Assembly (NCBI GenBank): GCA_965240365.1
Contig: OZ251218.1
Location: 2,852,001 to 2,916,000 of the forward strand
Direction of reading: 5' to 3'
DNA from: G965240365 sp965240365
GTDB lineage: Bacteria; Pseudomonadota; Gammaproteobacteria; Eutrophobiales; Eutrophobiaceae
DNA: 64,000 nucleotides
This document shows, piece by piece, positions 1 through 8,163 of the stretch. How positions within the stretch are numbered: the first letter of the stretch is position 1; the number at the start of each line of letters is the position of its first letter. The notes under the pieces were generated by a model that ran no database searches, was not told where the DNA came from, and was given only the letters and a program-made list of their open reading frames with translations. The position numbers were made by a program, and so were the translations under genes.

Positions 1-1
1 T

Positions 2-1018
2 GATAACTGCCTGAACGTGGCCGAGCGCTTCGATATTCAGGTCGCCATTCACACCGACACGCTCAACGAATCCGGTTTTGTCGAGGATACCATCGCCGCG
101 TTCAAGGGGCGCGCGATACACACCTATCATACCGAGGGCGCCGGCGGCGGTCATGCGCCGGACATTATTCGGGTCTGCGGCGAGGCCAATGTGCTGCCTT
201 CAAGCACCAATCCCACCCGCCCTTACACCGTCAATACCATTGACGAACATCTGGATATGTTAATGGTCTGCCACCATCTGGACGCAAAGATCCCCGAGGA
301 TGTCGCCTTTGCCGAATCAAGAATCCGCAGGGAAACCATCGCCGCGGAAGATATACTGCACGACCTCGGCGCGTTCAGCATGATCGCCTCCGACTCGCAG
401 GCGATGGGCCGGGTCGGCGAAGTCATCTGCCGCAGTTGGCAAACAGCGGACAAGATGAAAAAACAATTCGGCGCCTTAAAGGAAGACAGCAAAGAGAACG
501 ATAACGAACGGGCCAAACGCTATATCGCAAAATACACCATTAACCCGGCCATCACGCACGGCATTGCCGAACAGGTCGGTTCGGTGGAGACGGGCAAGCT
601 GGCCGACCTGGTGCTGTGGAAGCCCGCGTTCTTTGGCGTTAAACCCGCCCTGGTCATAAAAGGCGGCTTCATTGCCGCGGCCCCAATGGGGGATCCCAAT
701 GCCTCTATCCCCACGCCCCAGCCGGTCCATTATCGCCCCATGTTCGGCGCCTTTGATCAGGCTCGCCACAAAACCGGTTATACCTTTGTCTCCGGGGCCG
801 CGCTTGAGAATGACATTGCCGCGGCGCTGGCGCTCAAAAAACAATGCGTGGCCGTAAAAGATACGCGCGCGGTCGCCAAGGCCGGGCTGATCAATAACAC
901 CTACCGGCCCCGTATTGAAGTCGATCCACAAACCTATGAAGTGCGCGCCGACGGCAGGCTGCTAAGCTGTGAACCGGCCAAAACAGTCGCGCTGGCACAA
1001 CGCTATTTTCTTTTCTAG
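2..1018 (+). CDS. ureC: Urease alpha (catalytic) subunit, 5' end cut by window edge
   Basis: Catalytic subunit of the cytoplasmic nickel urease, which hydrolyses urea to ammonia and carbamate. The open frame runs to the left edge, so the N-terminal part, including the carbamylated Lys and first His ligands, is outside the window. The visible part holds the conserved blocks VAIHTDTLNESGF, HTEGAGGGHAPD, MVCHHLD (flap His) and SDSQAMGR (the Asp nickel ligand in the family), and ends in the usual family tail. It matches UreC almost throughout. ureE follows at once, so this is the 3' part of a ureABC-EFG-type operon. An apparent GTG start at 17 is only an in-frame internal codon. Confidence 0.97.
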   Translation, partial: DNCLNVAERFDIQVAIHTDTLNESGFVEDTIAAFKGRAIHTYHTEGAGGGHAPDIIRVCGEANVLPSSTNPTRPYTVNTIDEHLDMLMVCHHLDAKIPEDVAFAESRIRRETIAAEDILHDLGAFSMIASDSQAMGRVGEVICRSWQTADKMKKQFGALKEDSKENDNERAKRYIAKYTINPAITHGIAEQVGSVETGKLADLVLWKPAFFGVKPALVIKGGFIAAAPMGDPNASIPTPQPVHYRPMFGAFDQARHKTGYTFVSGAALENDIAAALALKKQCVAVKDTRAVAKAGLINNTYRPRIEVDPQTYEVRADGRLLSCEPAKTVALAQRYFLF

Positions 1019-1030
1019 GCCTTGCGGGCG

Positions 1031-1471
1031 ATGCTCAGGTTCACGGCCAGAATCGCGGCGCCGGTGGCGGCCGATTTATCTTTAACATTGCCCTTTGAAG
1101 CCAGACAAAAGGCAAGGCTTTATACCCGGCTTGACGACGGCCGCGAAGCGGGCCTGTTTTTGCCACGCGGACACGTACTGCGCGGCGGCGATCAAATACA
1201 GGCGGAAACCGGCGAAGTCGCCGTCATTATTGCGGCCGCCGAGGACGTGAGCACCGTCACGGCGGAAGACCCGCATTTACTCACGCGCGCCGGCTATCAT
1301 CTGGGCAACCGGCATGTGCCGCTGGAAATAAAGCCGGCCTATCTGCGTTATCTGTATGACCCGGTGTTAAATAAAATGATAGAACAGCTACAATTACAGA
1401 TCACACGGGAAGCCGCGCCATTCGAACCGGAACCCGGCGCCTATGCCCACGCGCCAGCCGCGCATGACTGA
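1031..1471 (+). CDS. ureE: Urease accessory protein UreE (nickel metallochaperone)
   Basis: UreE delivers nickel to the UreFG-urease activation complex in the cytoplasm. The 146-residue product carries the signature GYHLGNRHVPLEI near residues 93-105. Its C-terminal tail is short and weakly His-rich (AYAHAPAAHD), unlike the long His tail of Klebsiella UreE, so it may store little nickel. I chose ATG 1031; a TTG three codons upstream is also open. The gene lies 12 bases after ureC and its last bases overlap ureF, consistent with one transcript. Confidence 0.93.
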   Translation: MLRFTARIAAPVAADLSLTLPFEARQKARLYTRLDDGREAGLFLPRGHVLRGGDQIQAETGEVAVIIAAAEDVSTVTAEDPHLLTRAGYHLGNRHVPLEIKPAYLRYLYDPVLNKMIEQLQLQITREAAPFEPEPGAYAHAPAAHD

Positions 1472-2132
1472 TCCGGCCCTGTTGCAATTACTGAGATTGT
1501 GCAGCCCGGCGCTGCCCATCGGCGGCTATGCCTATTCCCAGGGTTTGGAGACGGCCTGCGATAAGGGCTATGTCCGCGACCGCAAAACCCTGCTTGAATG
1601 GATTCAGGGCTTGCTTGGCTATAGCCTGCAATATCTGGATATCCCTGTTTTTGCCCGGCTGTTTGACGCGCATCATGCCCGCGATCCGCGTGCTATAGAC
1701 TACTGGAACAGCTACGCATTAGCCTCCCGCGGCGCCAGCGAATTACTGCTGGAAGACACGCAAATGGGCGCGGCCCTGGCCAGACTGCTGGCTGAACTGG
1801 GACTGCAACAGGCGGCGTCATGCAAAAAAAAACCCTGCTCCCTGTTGACCGCGTTCAGCCTGGCCTGTGCCGCATGGCATATTGATAAAGTGACCGCGGC
1901 GCATGGCTTCATCTGGAGCTGGTGTGAAAACCAGGTCGGCATCGGTGTTAAACTGATCCCCCTCGGCCAGACCCAGGGCCAGTTAATATTATCCAGCCTG
2001 ATGCCCGCGATAAGCGACGCGGTGGAAAACGGCCTTAAAATAGAGGACGATGCTATCGGCGCGGGCTGCCCGGGCGCGATCATCGCCAGTATGCAACACG
2101 AACAACAATACACCCGTTTATTTCGTTCATAA
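1464..2132 (+). CDS. ureF: Urease accessory protein UreF
   Basis: UreF is the GTPase-regulating partner of UreG in nickel insertion into urease. The product (about 222 residues) begins with the diagnostic LRLCSPALPIGGYAYSQGLE block and is all-helical, as in the family. ATG 1464 overlaps the ureE stop by 8 bases and gives the usual N-terminus just before the LRL motif; ATG 1443 is an alternative seven codons longer. The C-terminal part is also UreF-like. Translational coupling with ureE is likely. Confidence 0.93.
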   Translation: MTDPALLQLLRLCSPALPIGGYAYSQGLETACDKGYVRDRKTLLEWIQGLLGYSLQYLDIPVFARLFDAHHARDPRAIDYWNSYALASRGASELLLEDTQMGAALARLLAELGLQQAASCKKKPCSLLTAFSLACAAWHIDKVTAAHGFIWSWCENQVGIGVKLIPLGQTQGQLILSSLMPAISDAVENGLKIEDDAIGAGCPGAIIASMQHEQQYTRLFRS

Positions 2133-2138
2133 GCCGCC

Positions 2139-2750
2139 ATGTCCATAGCAAAACAAGTGTTAAGAATCGGGGTCGGCGGCCCGGTCGGCTCAGGCAAAAC
2201 GGCGTTGCTCAGACTGCTTTGTCTGCGGATGCGGGATCGCTATCAAATCGCCGCGGTCACCAACGACATCTATACCCGCGAGGACGCGGATTTTTTAATC
2301 CGTCATGCCGCGCTTGAAGAGGACCGGATCATCGGCGTGGAGACGGGCGGTTGTCCGCACACGGCGATTCGGGAAGACGCCTCGATGAATCTTGCCGCGG
2401 TCGAGAGCCTGTGCGACAGGTTTGGCGATCTGGATTTTGTCTTTATCGAAAGCGGCGGCGATAATTTAAGCGCCACCTTCAGCCCGGAACTGGCCGATTT
2501 GACGATTTATGTCATTGATGTCGCCGCAGGCGAAAAAATCCCGCGCAAGGGCGGCCCGGGCATTACCCGTTCCGATTTACTGATCATCAACAAAATCGAT
2601 CTCGCGCCCGTGGTGGGCGCTTCCCTTGCCGTCATGCGGCGCGATGCCAGAAAAATGCGCGGCGACAAACCCTTCCTGCTGACCAATCTAAAACAGGAGC
2701 AGGGCGTTGATAAAGTCATCGACTTTATCAAGCGACACGGAATGCTGTAA
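2139..2750 (+). CDS. ureG: Urease accessory GTPase UreG
   Basis: UreG is a SIMIBI-class GTPase that powers nickel delivery to urease together with UreE, UreF and (elsewhere) UreD. The 203-residue product has the P-loop GGPVGSGKTALL at residues 13-24, the metal-binding Cys-Pro-His motif in GGCPHTAIREDASMN, and the NKIDLAP base-recognition motif. The length is typical for the family. It starts 6 bases after ureF. No ureD is seen on the right, so it must lie left of the window or elsewhere. The operon ends at a palindromic repeat. Confidence 0.96.
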   Translation: MSIAKQVLRIGVGGPVGSGKTALLRLLCLRMRDRYQIAAVTNDIYTREDADFLIRHAALEEDRIIGVETGGCPHTAIREDASMNLAAVESLCDRFGDLDFVFIESGGDNLSATFSPELADLTIYVIDVAAGEKIPRKGGPGITRSDLLIINKIDLAPVVGASLAVMRRDARKMRGDKPFLLTNLKQEQGVDKVIDFIKRHGML

Positions 2751-2757
2751 GCGCCGT

Positions 2758-2841
2758 GTCATTCCCGCTGGCGCGGGAATGTATTATATAAACCACTGGA
2801 TTCCGGCTTTCGCCTGCCTGCAGCAGGCAGGCCGGAATGAC
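2758..2841. repeat. REP-like palindromic element, family A
   Basis: First copy of the dispersed element: an inverted repeat of the type GTCATTCCCGC/GCGGGAATG, the core ATAAACCACTGGATTCC, then a second inverted repeat CCGGCTTTCGCC/GGAATGAC. Here the second hairpin is lengthened by CCTGCCTGCAGCAGGCAGG, itself a palindrome. It lies just after ureG and may act as a 3' mRNA stem-loop. Confidence 0.9.
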
Positions 2842-2896
2842 GACAAGACAGAAGCCAAGAATCCGTCATCAATCTAACGCTGCAAGGAGAAAAGTA

Positions 2897-3385
2897 ATGT
2901 ATAACGTAGAAATTCGCACGGGCCTAAAAAGAGGCGAAGCTGATATTCATACTTTACTGACAATGTGGTGTTTAACACGCCATAGAATGTCAAAGCTCAG
3001 CAGGATTTTTTGCTGTATTTTTATTATTTTTACAGCAGCATGTACGGAAAAAATCATCGAGGATGGCATTATCGAGGATATTCTGTTACTAGAAAAACCG
3101 AAGAGTATCTTTGACCCAATAGACATTTATCCTATATTAGAAAAGCATATACATATCGGAATGCCTGAAAAAGACATCACTGCTATTTTAATAGCGGAAG
3201 AATTTTATCCATTTAAAGATAAAAATCAATCATCAGAAAAAAACATAAAAAAAGTAACCTGGATTCGTGATCTGGATCTGGAACGACCGTTCTTTACACC
3301 TATACTGTATAGGGTTGCTATAAAGATTGATCTGACAGATAAAAAAGTTTCAGCATATTCAGGTGCTTTCATAACAATTAAATAA
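2897..3385 (+). CDS. Small predicted lipoprotein, function unknown
   Basis: I do not recognise a named family. From ATG 2987 the protein begins like a classic lipoprotein: a short basic n-region, a hydrophobic stretch (IFCCIFIIF) and lipobox TAAC, followed by TEKIIEDG. A strong ribosome site (AAGGAG, seven bases before ATG 2897) supports a longer form with 30 extra residues before the signal peptide. The mature part contains HIHIGMPEKDITAIL, which is reminiscent of the start of BamE/SmpA-like domains (inference). The DNA is clearly AT-richer than the urease genes, suggesting acquisition. A repeat lies just upstream. Confidence 0.6.
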   Translation: MYNVEIRTGLKRGEADIHTLLTMWCLTRHRMSKLSRIFCCIFIIFTAACTEKIIEDGIIEDILLLEKPKSIFDPIDIYPILEKHIHIGMPEKDITAILIAEEFYPFKDKNQSSEKNIKKVTWIRDLDLERPFFTPILYRVAIKIDLTDKKVSAYSGAFITIK

Positions 3386-3483
3386 CAGAAGATGACTTCA
3401 CTTAATCAGAAGCGCGGGGCAAGCGCCGGTTTCAAGTATGTTGCCGGCGGAGGCGCGCATTGAGGAATGAGAGAAATAGTCCG

Positions 3484-4062
3484 ATGTTGCGTTCGGGAAA
3501 CAGGGTTCCGGCTTTTCCGGTGTTGCTTGCGGCGCTTGCCTTGTTCGCATTGACCGCGTGCAACCCCGGCGACAAGCCAAAACTGCCAAAGCCGCCATTT
3601 AAGACGCCTGTCAATCTGTCGCGTGAGGGCGTGGTTGCCGATTTCGATATCCGGGCGCCAATACACCGAATTTATCGTTTTGAAATTCACTTTGAATTCC
3701 CTAAGGAAGACCAGGCTGAGAGGGCGCGTGTTCAAAAACTCGTTGGAGGGCTCCATGAGCCCACGCCAGTACCGACTCCGGTAAAGCTGACGATTTTTAA
3801 AAAACAGGCTCAGGGTGAGCGGGTTGTTTATCAAAAAACCATAGCAGACCCCGATACAGACTCTTTTAGTGTTGATTATTTTTCCAAAACTATCGGCCAC
3901 TGCAATCTTCCGCGCGGAAAATACCGTTTTGTTTTGGAAAGCCTCTCGCAACGGCGGGAATATGCGTCCATACCTACAAAATTCGTCATCACTTTTAATG
4001 GTTTTCCGAAAGCTACATTTATTCCTATAAACATTGACAAGAGTAAATCATGTCCACAGTAA
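3484..4062 (+). CDS. Predicted lipoprotein, DUF5625-like
   Basis: Product of about 192 residues with an N-terminal signal (VPAFPVLLAALALFALTAC) ending in a lipobox Cys, followed by a Pro/Lys-rich spacer and a beta-rich domain. The domain contains YRFEIHFEFPKED and a late KYRFVLESLSQRRE strand pair, resembling the DUF5625 family from memory; a profile search is needed. ATG 3484 gives a normal lipoprotein signal; TTG 3460 is an upstream alternative. Likely anchored in the outer membrane facing the periplasm. The short ORF at 4050 overlaps its end, so both may come from one accessory cassette. Confidence 0.65.
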   Translation: MLRSGNRVPAFPVLLAALALFALTACNPGDKPKLPKPPFKTPVNLSREGVVADFDIRAPIHRIYRFEIHFEFPKEDQAERARVQKLVGGLHEPTPVPTPVKLTIFKKQAQGERVVYQKTIADPDTDSFSVDYFSKTIGHCNLPRGKYRFVLESLSQRREYASIPTKFVITFNGFPKATFIPINIDKSKSCPQ

Positions 4063-4202
4063 CCATAAATGTTGCCGGCTGCCGACAAACATCGGGTAAT
4101 TACAAATTGCGGACTGGCCATAAGTGGTATTCGCTCAGTGATGGCGCGGGCGAAGGCAAAGGTTACGGCTTTGCGCGGCCGGGCGTCGGCAATCCATCTT
4201 GA
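4050..4202 (+). pseudogene. 50-codon ORF, possibly the truncated N-terminus of a lost protein
   Basis: An ATG overlapping the end of the preceding lipoprotein gene opens a 50-residue frame containing VTINVAGCRQTSGNYKL and KWYSLSDGAGEGKGYGF, then a TGA. The composition (Gly/Tyr rich) looks like real protein rather than a shadow, but it is too short for a domain. It may be the head of a gene whose remainder was deleted before the toxin-antitoxin genes. I cannot name a family. Confidence 0.35.
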
Positions 4203-4236
4203 CATTGTTTCGTATGAGGCATAGCATCGAATCATC

Positions 4237-4677
4237 ATGAGTGTCGCAGCCGAACAAATTGCCAATGTCCTGGGAGGTCCCCAAGTATTGGGCCGCCGGG
4301 TGAAAAGCATGCGCGAACTGGATGATATTGTCCGGGAAGGCATGCCGAAGCCGGCGCTGGATACCTTTATCAACGCGCTCGGCGCCTCGAAACACGGCGA
4401 ATTCGCCATTCAACTGCGCAACAGGATCGTGCCGCGCGCGACCTACAATCGCGTCGATCGCTTTAACCTGCAAGTGAGCGAGACCACCGGGCGCATGGCG
4501 CGCCTGTACGCGCTGGCTTTATCGGTCTTTGATGACGCGGAAACCGCGGCGCGCTTTATGGCAAATCCACACCCGGAACTCGGTGATCGGGCGCCGTTTG
4601 AGGCGGCCCTGACCGAAATCGGCGGCCGCGAGGTCGAAGAAATCATCGAACGCGGACGGCATGGCCTCCCGGCCTGA
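4237..4677 (+). CDS. Xre/MbcA/ParS-type antitoxin of a RES toxin pair
   Basis: The 146-residue protein has a helical N-terminal Xre-like DNA-binding region (residues about 1-75) and a C-terminal toxin-binding domain of the DUF2384 type. That domain contains RLYALALSVFDDAETAARFM and the typical closing helix with GGREVEEIIERGRHG. In the family it neutralises a RES-domain NAD-degrading toxin and autoregulates the operon. The RES gene begins inside its last codons (ATG 4661), the usual coupled arrangement. The antitoxin appears complete while the toxin is broken. Confidence 0.85.
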   Translation: MSVAAEQIANVLGGPQVLGRRVKSMRELDDIVREGMPKPALDTFINALGASKHGEFAIQLRNRIVPRATYNRVDRFNLQVSETTGRMARLYALALSVFDDAETAARFMANPHPELGDRAPFEAALTEIGGREVEEIIERGRHGLPA

Positions 4678-5038
4678 TCACGCCACGCGCGTTTACCGCA
4701 TCGTCAGTTCACATTAGAATCTGGCGCACTGGCAGACCAACGCTATCCCGAAGGGCCTTATTTGTGTGGCGGCCGAGATCCCGAACGGAATTCAGCAAGA
4801 AGCACTGGAGCGCGGTGATCTGCCCAATACGGATCCTGACGACTACGCCGCGTTTCGGGAGATTGGCGATGCGTGGTATCAGCGCGGTGAGACCGTGGTA
4901 CTTTGGGCGCCATCTATAGTGTCGCCCGTGGAAGCCAATGTCCTCATCAACCAAACGCACGAGGATTTCGCCAGGCTGACGATCCACCAGCCAACACCGG
5001 CGCGGATCGACCCGCGCCTAAAAAGGATAGATGCTTAA
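4661..5038 (+). pseudogene. RES-domain toxin, internally deleted and interrupted by a stop
   Basis: ATG 4661 starts the normal RES N-terminus (HATRVYRIVSSH) but a TAG follows at 4715. In the same frame directly after it the C-terminal part resumes: LAHWQTNAIPKGLICVAAEI, then NGIQQEALERGDLP, GDAWYQRGETVVLWAPS and NVLINQTHEDFARL. All are recognisable RES blocks in the correct order. Compared with the family (about 150-160 residues), roughly 45 residues holding the conserved Arg/Tyr NAD-binding core are missing at the join. The toxin is therefore probably inactive, leaving an orphan antitoxin. Confidence 0.8.
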
Positions 5039-5063
5039 ACGCCGAAGCTGAATGAGATGAAGT

Positions 5064-5182
5064 TGTTATTCCCGCTTACGCGGGAATGTCATATAAACCA
5101 CTGGATTCCGGCTTTCGCCGGAATGACGTATTGCCGGGTTTCACGTTTGTCGTCATTCCTGCCTGCCACAGGTCGGAATGAC
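5064..5182. repeat. REP-like family A element plus a trailing hairpin
   Basis: Copy of the family A element at 5064-5127 (first arm GTTATTCCCGC, core present, second palindrome CCGGCTTTCGCCGG). It is followed at 5152-5182 by an extra inverted repeat, GTCATTCCTGCC ... GGAATGAC. It lies between the dead RES gene and the convergent TonB receptor gene. Confidence 0.85.
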
Positions 5183-5241
5183 ATTCCTGTTGTTATTACC
5201 GCCCGCGCCTGTATTCATCCCGGCGGCCCGCCCCGAATCCC

Positions 5242-5284
5242 TGCCCCTGCCCACCGGCCGGACTGGCCACAGCGGGCAGGGGCA
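5242..5284 (-). terminator. Stem-loop downstream of the TonB receptor gene
   Basis: An 11-bp perfect inverted repeat (TGCCCCTGCCC at 5242-5252, GGGCAGGGGCA at 5274-5284) encloses a loop that can fold further. It lies 13 bases beyond the receptor stop codon. There is no T-run after it on the minus strand, so it may be a 3' mRNA stabiliser rather than an intrinsic terminator. Confidence 0.35.
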
Positions 5285-5297
5285 TTCCAATCCCGCC

Positions 5298-7388
5298 TTA
5301 AAACGAAAGCCGGGCCTCAAGGCGCACGTTGATCTCATCGCCGACCGTGGCATACCGGCTGTTGCCGCCGCCCAGATAATCAGTGTCGAGCAGATTTTGC
5401 ACATACAGGCGCACGTTCAGATCGCTGTCCCGCACTTTAATCAGATAATTGGCGCCCGCATCAACCCGCGCATAGCCGGACTTGACGATGGTATTGGGCG
5501 CATCGGCAAAGCGATCGCCTTCATAGAACACCCCGGCATTGACAGAGAAACGGTCGGTGAACTCATAACGCGACCACAGGGAGGCGGACAATTTGGGCGC
5601 ATCCAGCGGCCGTTTGCCCTGAAAGCGCTGATCCTTTTCGTATTTCGCATCCAGATACATGGCCGAGGCATAGACGAACAGTTTGCCGGTGACGGCCCCC
5701 TGGGCGGCGATTTCAAGCCCCTTGTGGCGCTGTTCGCCGGACTGGGTGGTGCGGGTTTGAAACACGGGATGGTTGATATTTTCCGTGATCCGGGTGCCGG
5801 TCTTGCTGATGTCAAACAGCGCCGCGCTCAATAACAGGCGTTCGTCCGCAAGCTGCCACTTGGCCCCGAATTCAAACTGGCGCGAGGTGACGGGATTAAG
5901 TTTCATGCCGTTGTTGATGTCGTCCGGATCGTTGAGCGTGTTGCTGTCGGCCGGCTCAAAACCTTCCGCGAAGCTGAAATAGAGGGTTGAATCCCGGTTG
6001 GGGTGGAACAGGAGGCCGGCCTTGGGCACCAGGGATTTGCTGTCCGCGCTGTCCGCGTCTTTACTGTTCTGCTTGTCGTAACGGCCGCCGAGGGACAATT
6101 GCCATTGCTCGTTGAAGGTGATCAGGTCCTGGGCATAGACGCCATAGAAATCGAATTCACTCTCATAGAGGCTGGTATCCTGCTTGTAGCTTATGTCGGG
6201 GCGCGGAAACTCGGGCTGGCCCGGCGTGTAGGGGGTGGACCGGCCGCGGGTGCGGAGTTGGCTGTAGTAATAACCGAGATAATTCACGCCGAACAGCAGA
6301 TTATGCGCCGTGCCGGCCAGCCCAAATTTACCGTTCAGGTCGGCAAAGGCGGTGGTGAATTGCCAGTCGTCCTTGCGGTCGAAGGGGCGCGAGAAGTAGC
6401 GTTGCCCGGCCTGATAATCGGCGGGGCCTCTGGGATAGGACTCAAAGCGTTGCCGGTCGTGCTTCTGCTTGTTGTAACCCAGGGTCAGATCCCAGTCCTC
6501 GCCAAGCCCCAGTTCCAGGCGCGCGCCATAATTTTCAACGGTGTTGTCGATAAAGGCCCAGGACATATCGCGGATCTGATCGTTCTGGCCGATGACTTTC
6601 CCCCGTTTATCGAGCCAGGCGCCGCTGTCGAGGCCGGCCTTGTCTTTGGTGTGGTCATAATGCGCGCGCAACAGGGCGTTATCCGTGAGGTCGTATTCGA
6701 GCGCCAGGGACCCCAGAATACGGTCGCGCTCGCGGTGTCGGCCATTCTGATAGCGGCGCTGGAAAATGACATCCTGCTTGACCAGCACGCCGCGATAGCG
6801 TAAATCTCCGCTCTGGGTAATGGCGCCGCCCGCGTCCAGCAGAAAGCGTCTGGAACCCAGGTAGTCCACATAGGCCGCCAGATCAACCTGCCGCGTGGCG
6901 GTCGGCTTCTTGGTCACCATATTGACCAGTCCGCCCGGCCCGGATTGCCCATAGAGCAGGCTTGATGGCCCCTTGATGACCTCAATCGTCTCCAGGGTTT
7001 CGATGGGTTGCTGATAATGAGACCAGTGCTGATGTCCGTCGCGCAGATAGCCGCTGCTTGAACTCAGGCCAAAACCGCGCAGACTGAACACCTCCCGGCT
7101 CCAGCGCTTGGTGCCCGTGCCGATGCTGGCATCATTGACGAGCGCCTCGCCGAGGGTGCTGCCGATCTGCTCGTTGATCACCGTGTCCGGGATCACCGTG
7201 ACCGACTGGGCGGTTTCCAACAGCGATGTGTCCATGCGCATGGCGCCTCTGGCGCTATCGACCTTGTAATCGTTAAAATAGGTGCCGTAAACCGTGATTT
7301 CTTCAATATCGGCGGGCTTATCTTCATTCGCAAAGGCCGGCATGCCGGCAAGCGCGAGGGATACGAACAGGGGGGTTAATTTCATCAT
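5298..7388 (-). CDS. TonB-dependent siderophore receptor
   Basis: Outer-membrane barrel of about 696 residues that takes up a ferric chelate using TonB energy. ATG 7388 follows an AAGGAG site and gives a clean signal peptide (KLTPLFVSLALAGMPAFA). The TonB box region is IEEITVYG. The plug domain has LETAQSVTVIPDTVI, FSLRGFGLS and IEVIKGPSSLLYGQSGPGG. The barrel ends in a C-terminal Phe (ARLSF), the outer-membrane insertion signal. Features such as LRGF, VIKGPSSLLYG and the closing barrel strands are those of FpvA/FhuE-type receptors. Substrate cannot be told. No siderophore genes are nearby. Confidence 0.93.
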   Translation of the reverse strand: MMKLTPLFVSLALAGMPAFANEDKPADIEEITVYGTYFNDYKVDSARGAMRMDTSLLETAQSVTVIPDTVINEQIGSTLGEALVNDASIGTGTKRWSREVFSLRGFGLSSSSGYLRDGHQHWSHYQQPIETLETIEVIKGPSSLLYGQSGPGGLVNMVTKKPTATRQVDLAAYVDYLGSRRFLLDAGGAITQSGDLRYRGVLVKQDVIFQRRYQNGRHRERDRILGSLALEYDLTDNALLRAHYDHTKDKAGLDSGAWLDKRGKVIGQNDQIRDMSWAFIDNTVENYGARLELGLGEDWDLTLGYNKQKHDRQRFESYPRGPADYQAGQRYFSRPFDRKDDWQFTTAFADLNGKFGLAGTAHNLLFGVNYLGYYYSQLRTRGRSTPYTPGQPEFPRPDISYKQDTSLYESEFDFYGVYAQDLITFNEQWQLSLGGRYDKQNSKDADSADSKSLVPKAGLLFHPNRDSTLYFSFAEGFEPADSNTLNDPDDINNGMKLNPVTSRQFEFGAKWQLADERLLLSAALFDISKTGTRITENINHPVFQTRTTQSGEQRHKGLEIAAQGAVTGKLFVYASAMYLDAKYEKDQRFQGKRPLDAPKLSASLWSRYEFTDRFSVNAGVFYEGDRFADAPNTIVKSGYARVDAGANYLIKVRDSDLNVRLYVQNLLDTDYLGGGNSRYATVGDEINVRLEARLSF

Positions 7389-7426
7389 AGCCGTGTAACT
7401 CCTTGTCAGGTTTTCAGTCAATTATT

Positions 7427-7449
7427 AAATAAGAATGCTTATAGTAATG
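7427..7449 (-). promoter_or_regulatory. Weak Fur-box-like inverted repeat before the receptor gene
   Basis: An AT-rich stretch 40-60 bases before the receptor start contains the inverted repeat ATAAG(AATG)CTTAT (7429-7442) followed by AGTAATGA. It partly resembles the GATAAT-type hexamers bound by Fur, and iron control would fit the gene. The match is imperfect, so this is only a candidate. Confidence 0.25.
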
Positions 7450-7510
7450 AATATTAAAAAATATTACAAAATTAATTGGGGATTGCCGGAAAATTATCGG
7501 ATCAGGTAGG

Positions 7511-8130
7511 TTGTCATTCCCGCTTTTGCGGGAATGTATTATATAAACCACTGGATTCCGGCCTTCGCCGGAATGACGGCGGGGCAGAAGTCAAGAATCC
7601 GTCATTCCGGCGAAAGTCGGAATCCAGGAGGGTAGTGCCGGGGTGTTGGGTTGGCTCAGGTTTCCACGGGTTTGCGCCAGACCGGGATGACACATTGGGT
7701 TGTCATTCCCGCTTTTGCGGGAATGTATTATATAAACCACTGGATTCCGGCCTTCGCCGGAATGACGACGGGGCAGAAGTCAAGAATCCGTCATTCCAGC
7801 GAAAGCTCGCCTGCATGGATGCAGGTGGTAGAGCCGCGTCTGGAACAAGCGGCCGAGGAATCCAGGAGGGTAGCGCCGGGGTGTTGGTTTGACTCAGGCT
7901 TCCACGGGTTTGCGCCAGGTCGGGATGACACATTGGGTTGTCATTCCCGCTTTCGCGGGAATGTTATATAAACCACTGGATTCCGGCTTTCGCCGGAATG
8001 ACGGCGAGGCAGAAGTCAAGAATCCGTCATTCCAGCGAAAGCTGGAATCCAGGAGGGCGATGACGGGTTGTTGGATAGATCCCAGCTTTCACAGGTTGGC
8101 GCCAGACCGGGACAACGCTGTTACAAAGAA
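7511..8130. repeat. Three tandem composite units of repeat family A
   Basis: Units start at 7511, 7700 and 7938 (189, 238 and about 190 bp). Each has the family A element, then GGGGCAGAAGTCAAGAATCC or a close variant, then an inverted repeat GTCATTCC..GAAAG..GGAATCCAGGAGG, then a segment with TCCACGGGTTTGCGCCAG or a variant. The second unit has an insertion of about 50 bp (CTGCATGGATGCAGG region). This fills the space between the receptor and aapP; I see no gene in it. Confidence 0.9.
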
Positions 8131-8163
8131 CAACAAGCCGATTAAAGCGGCCCTCTGGCCGGT

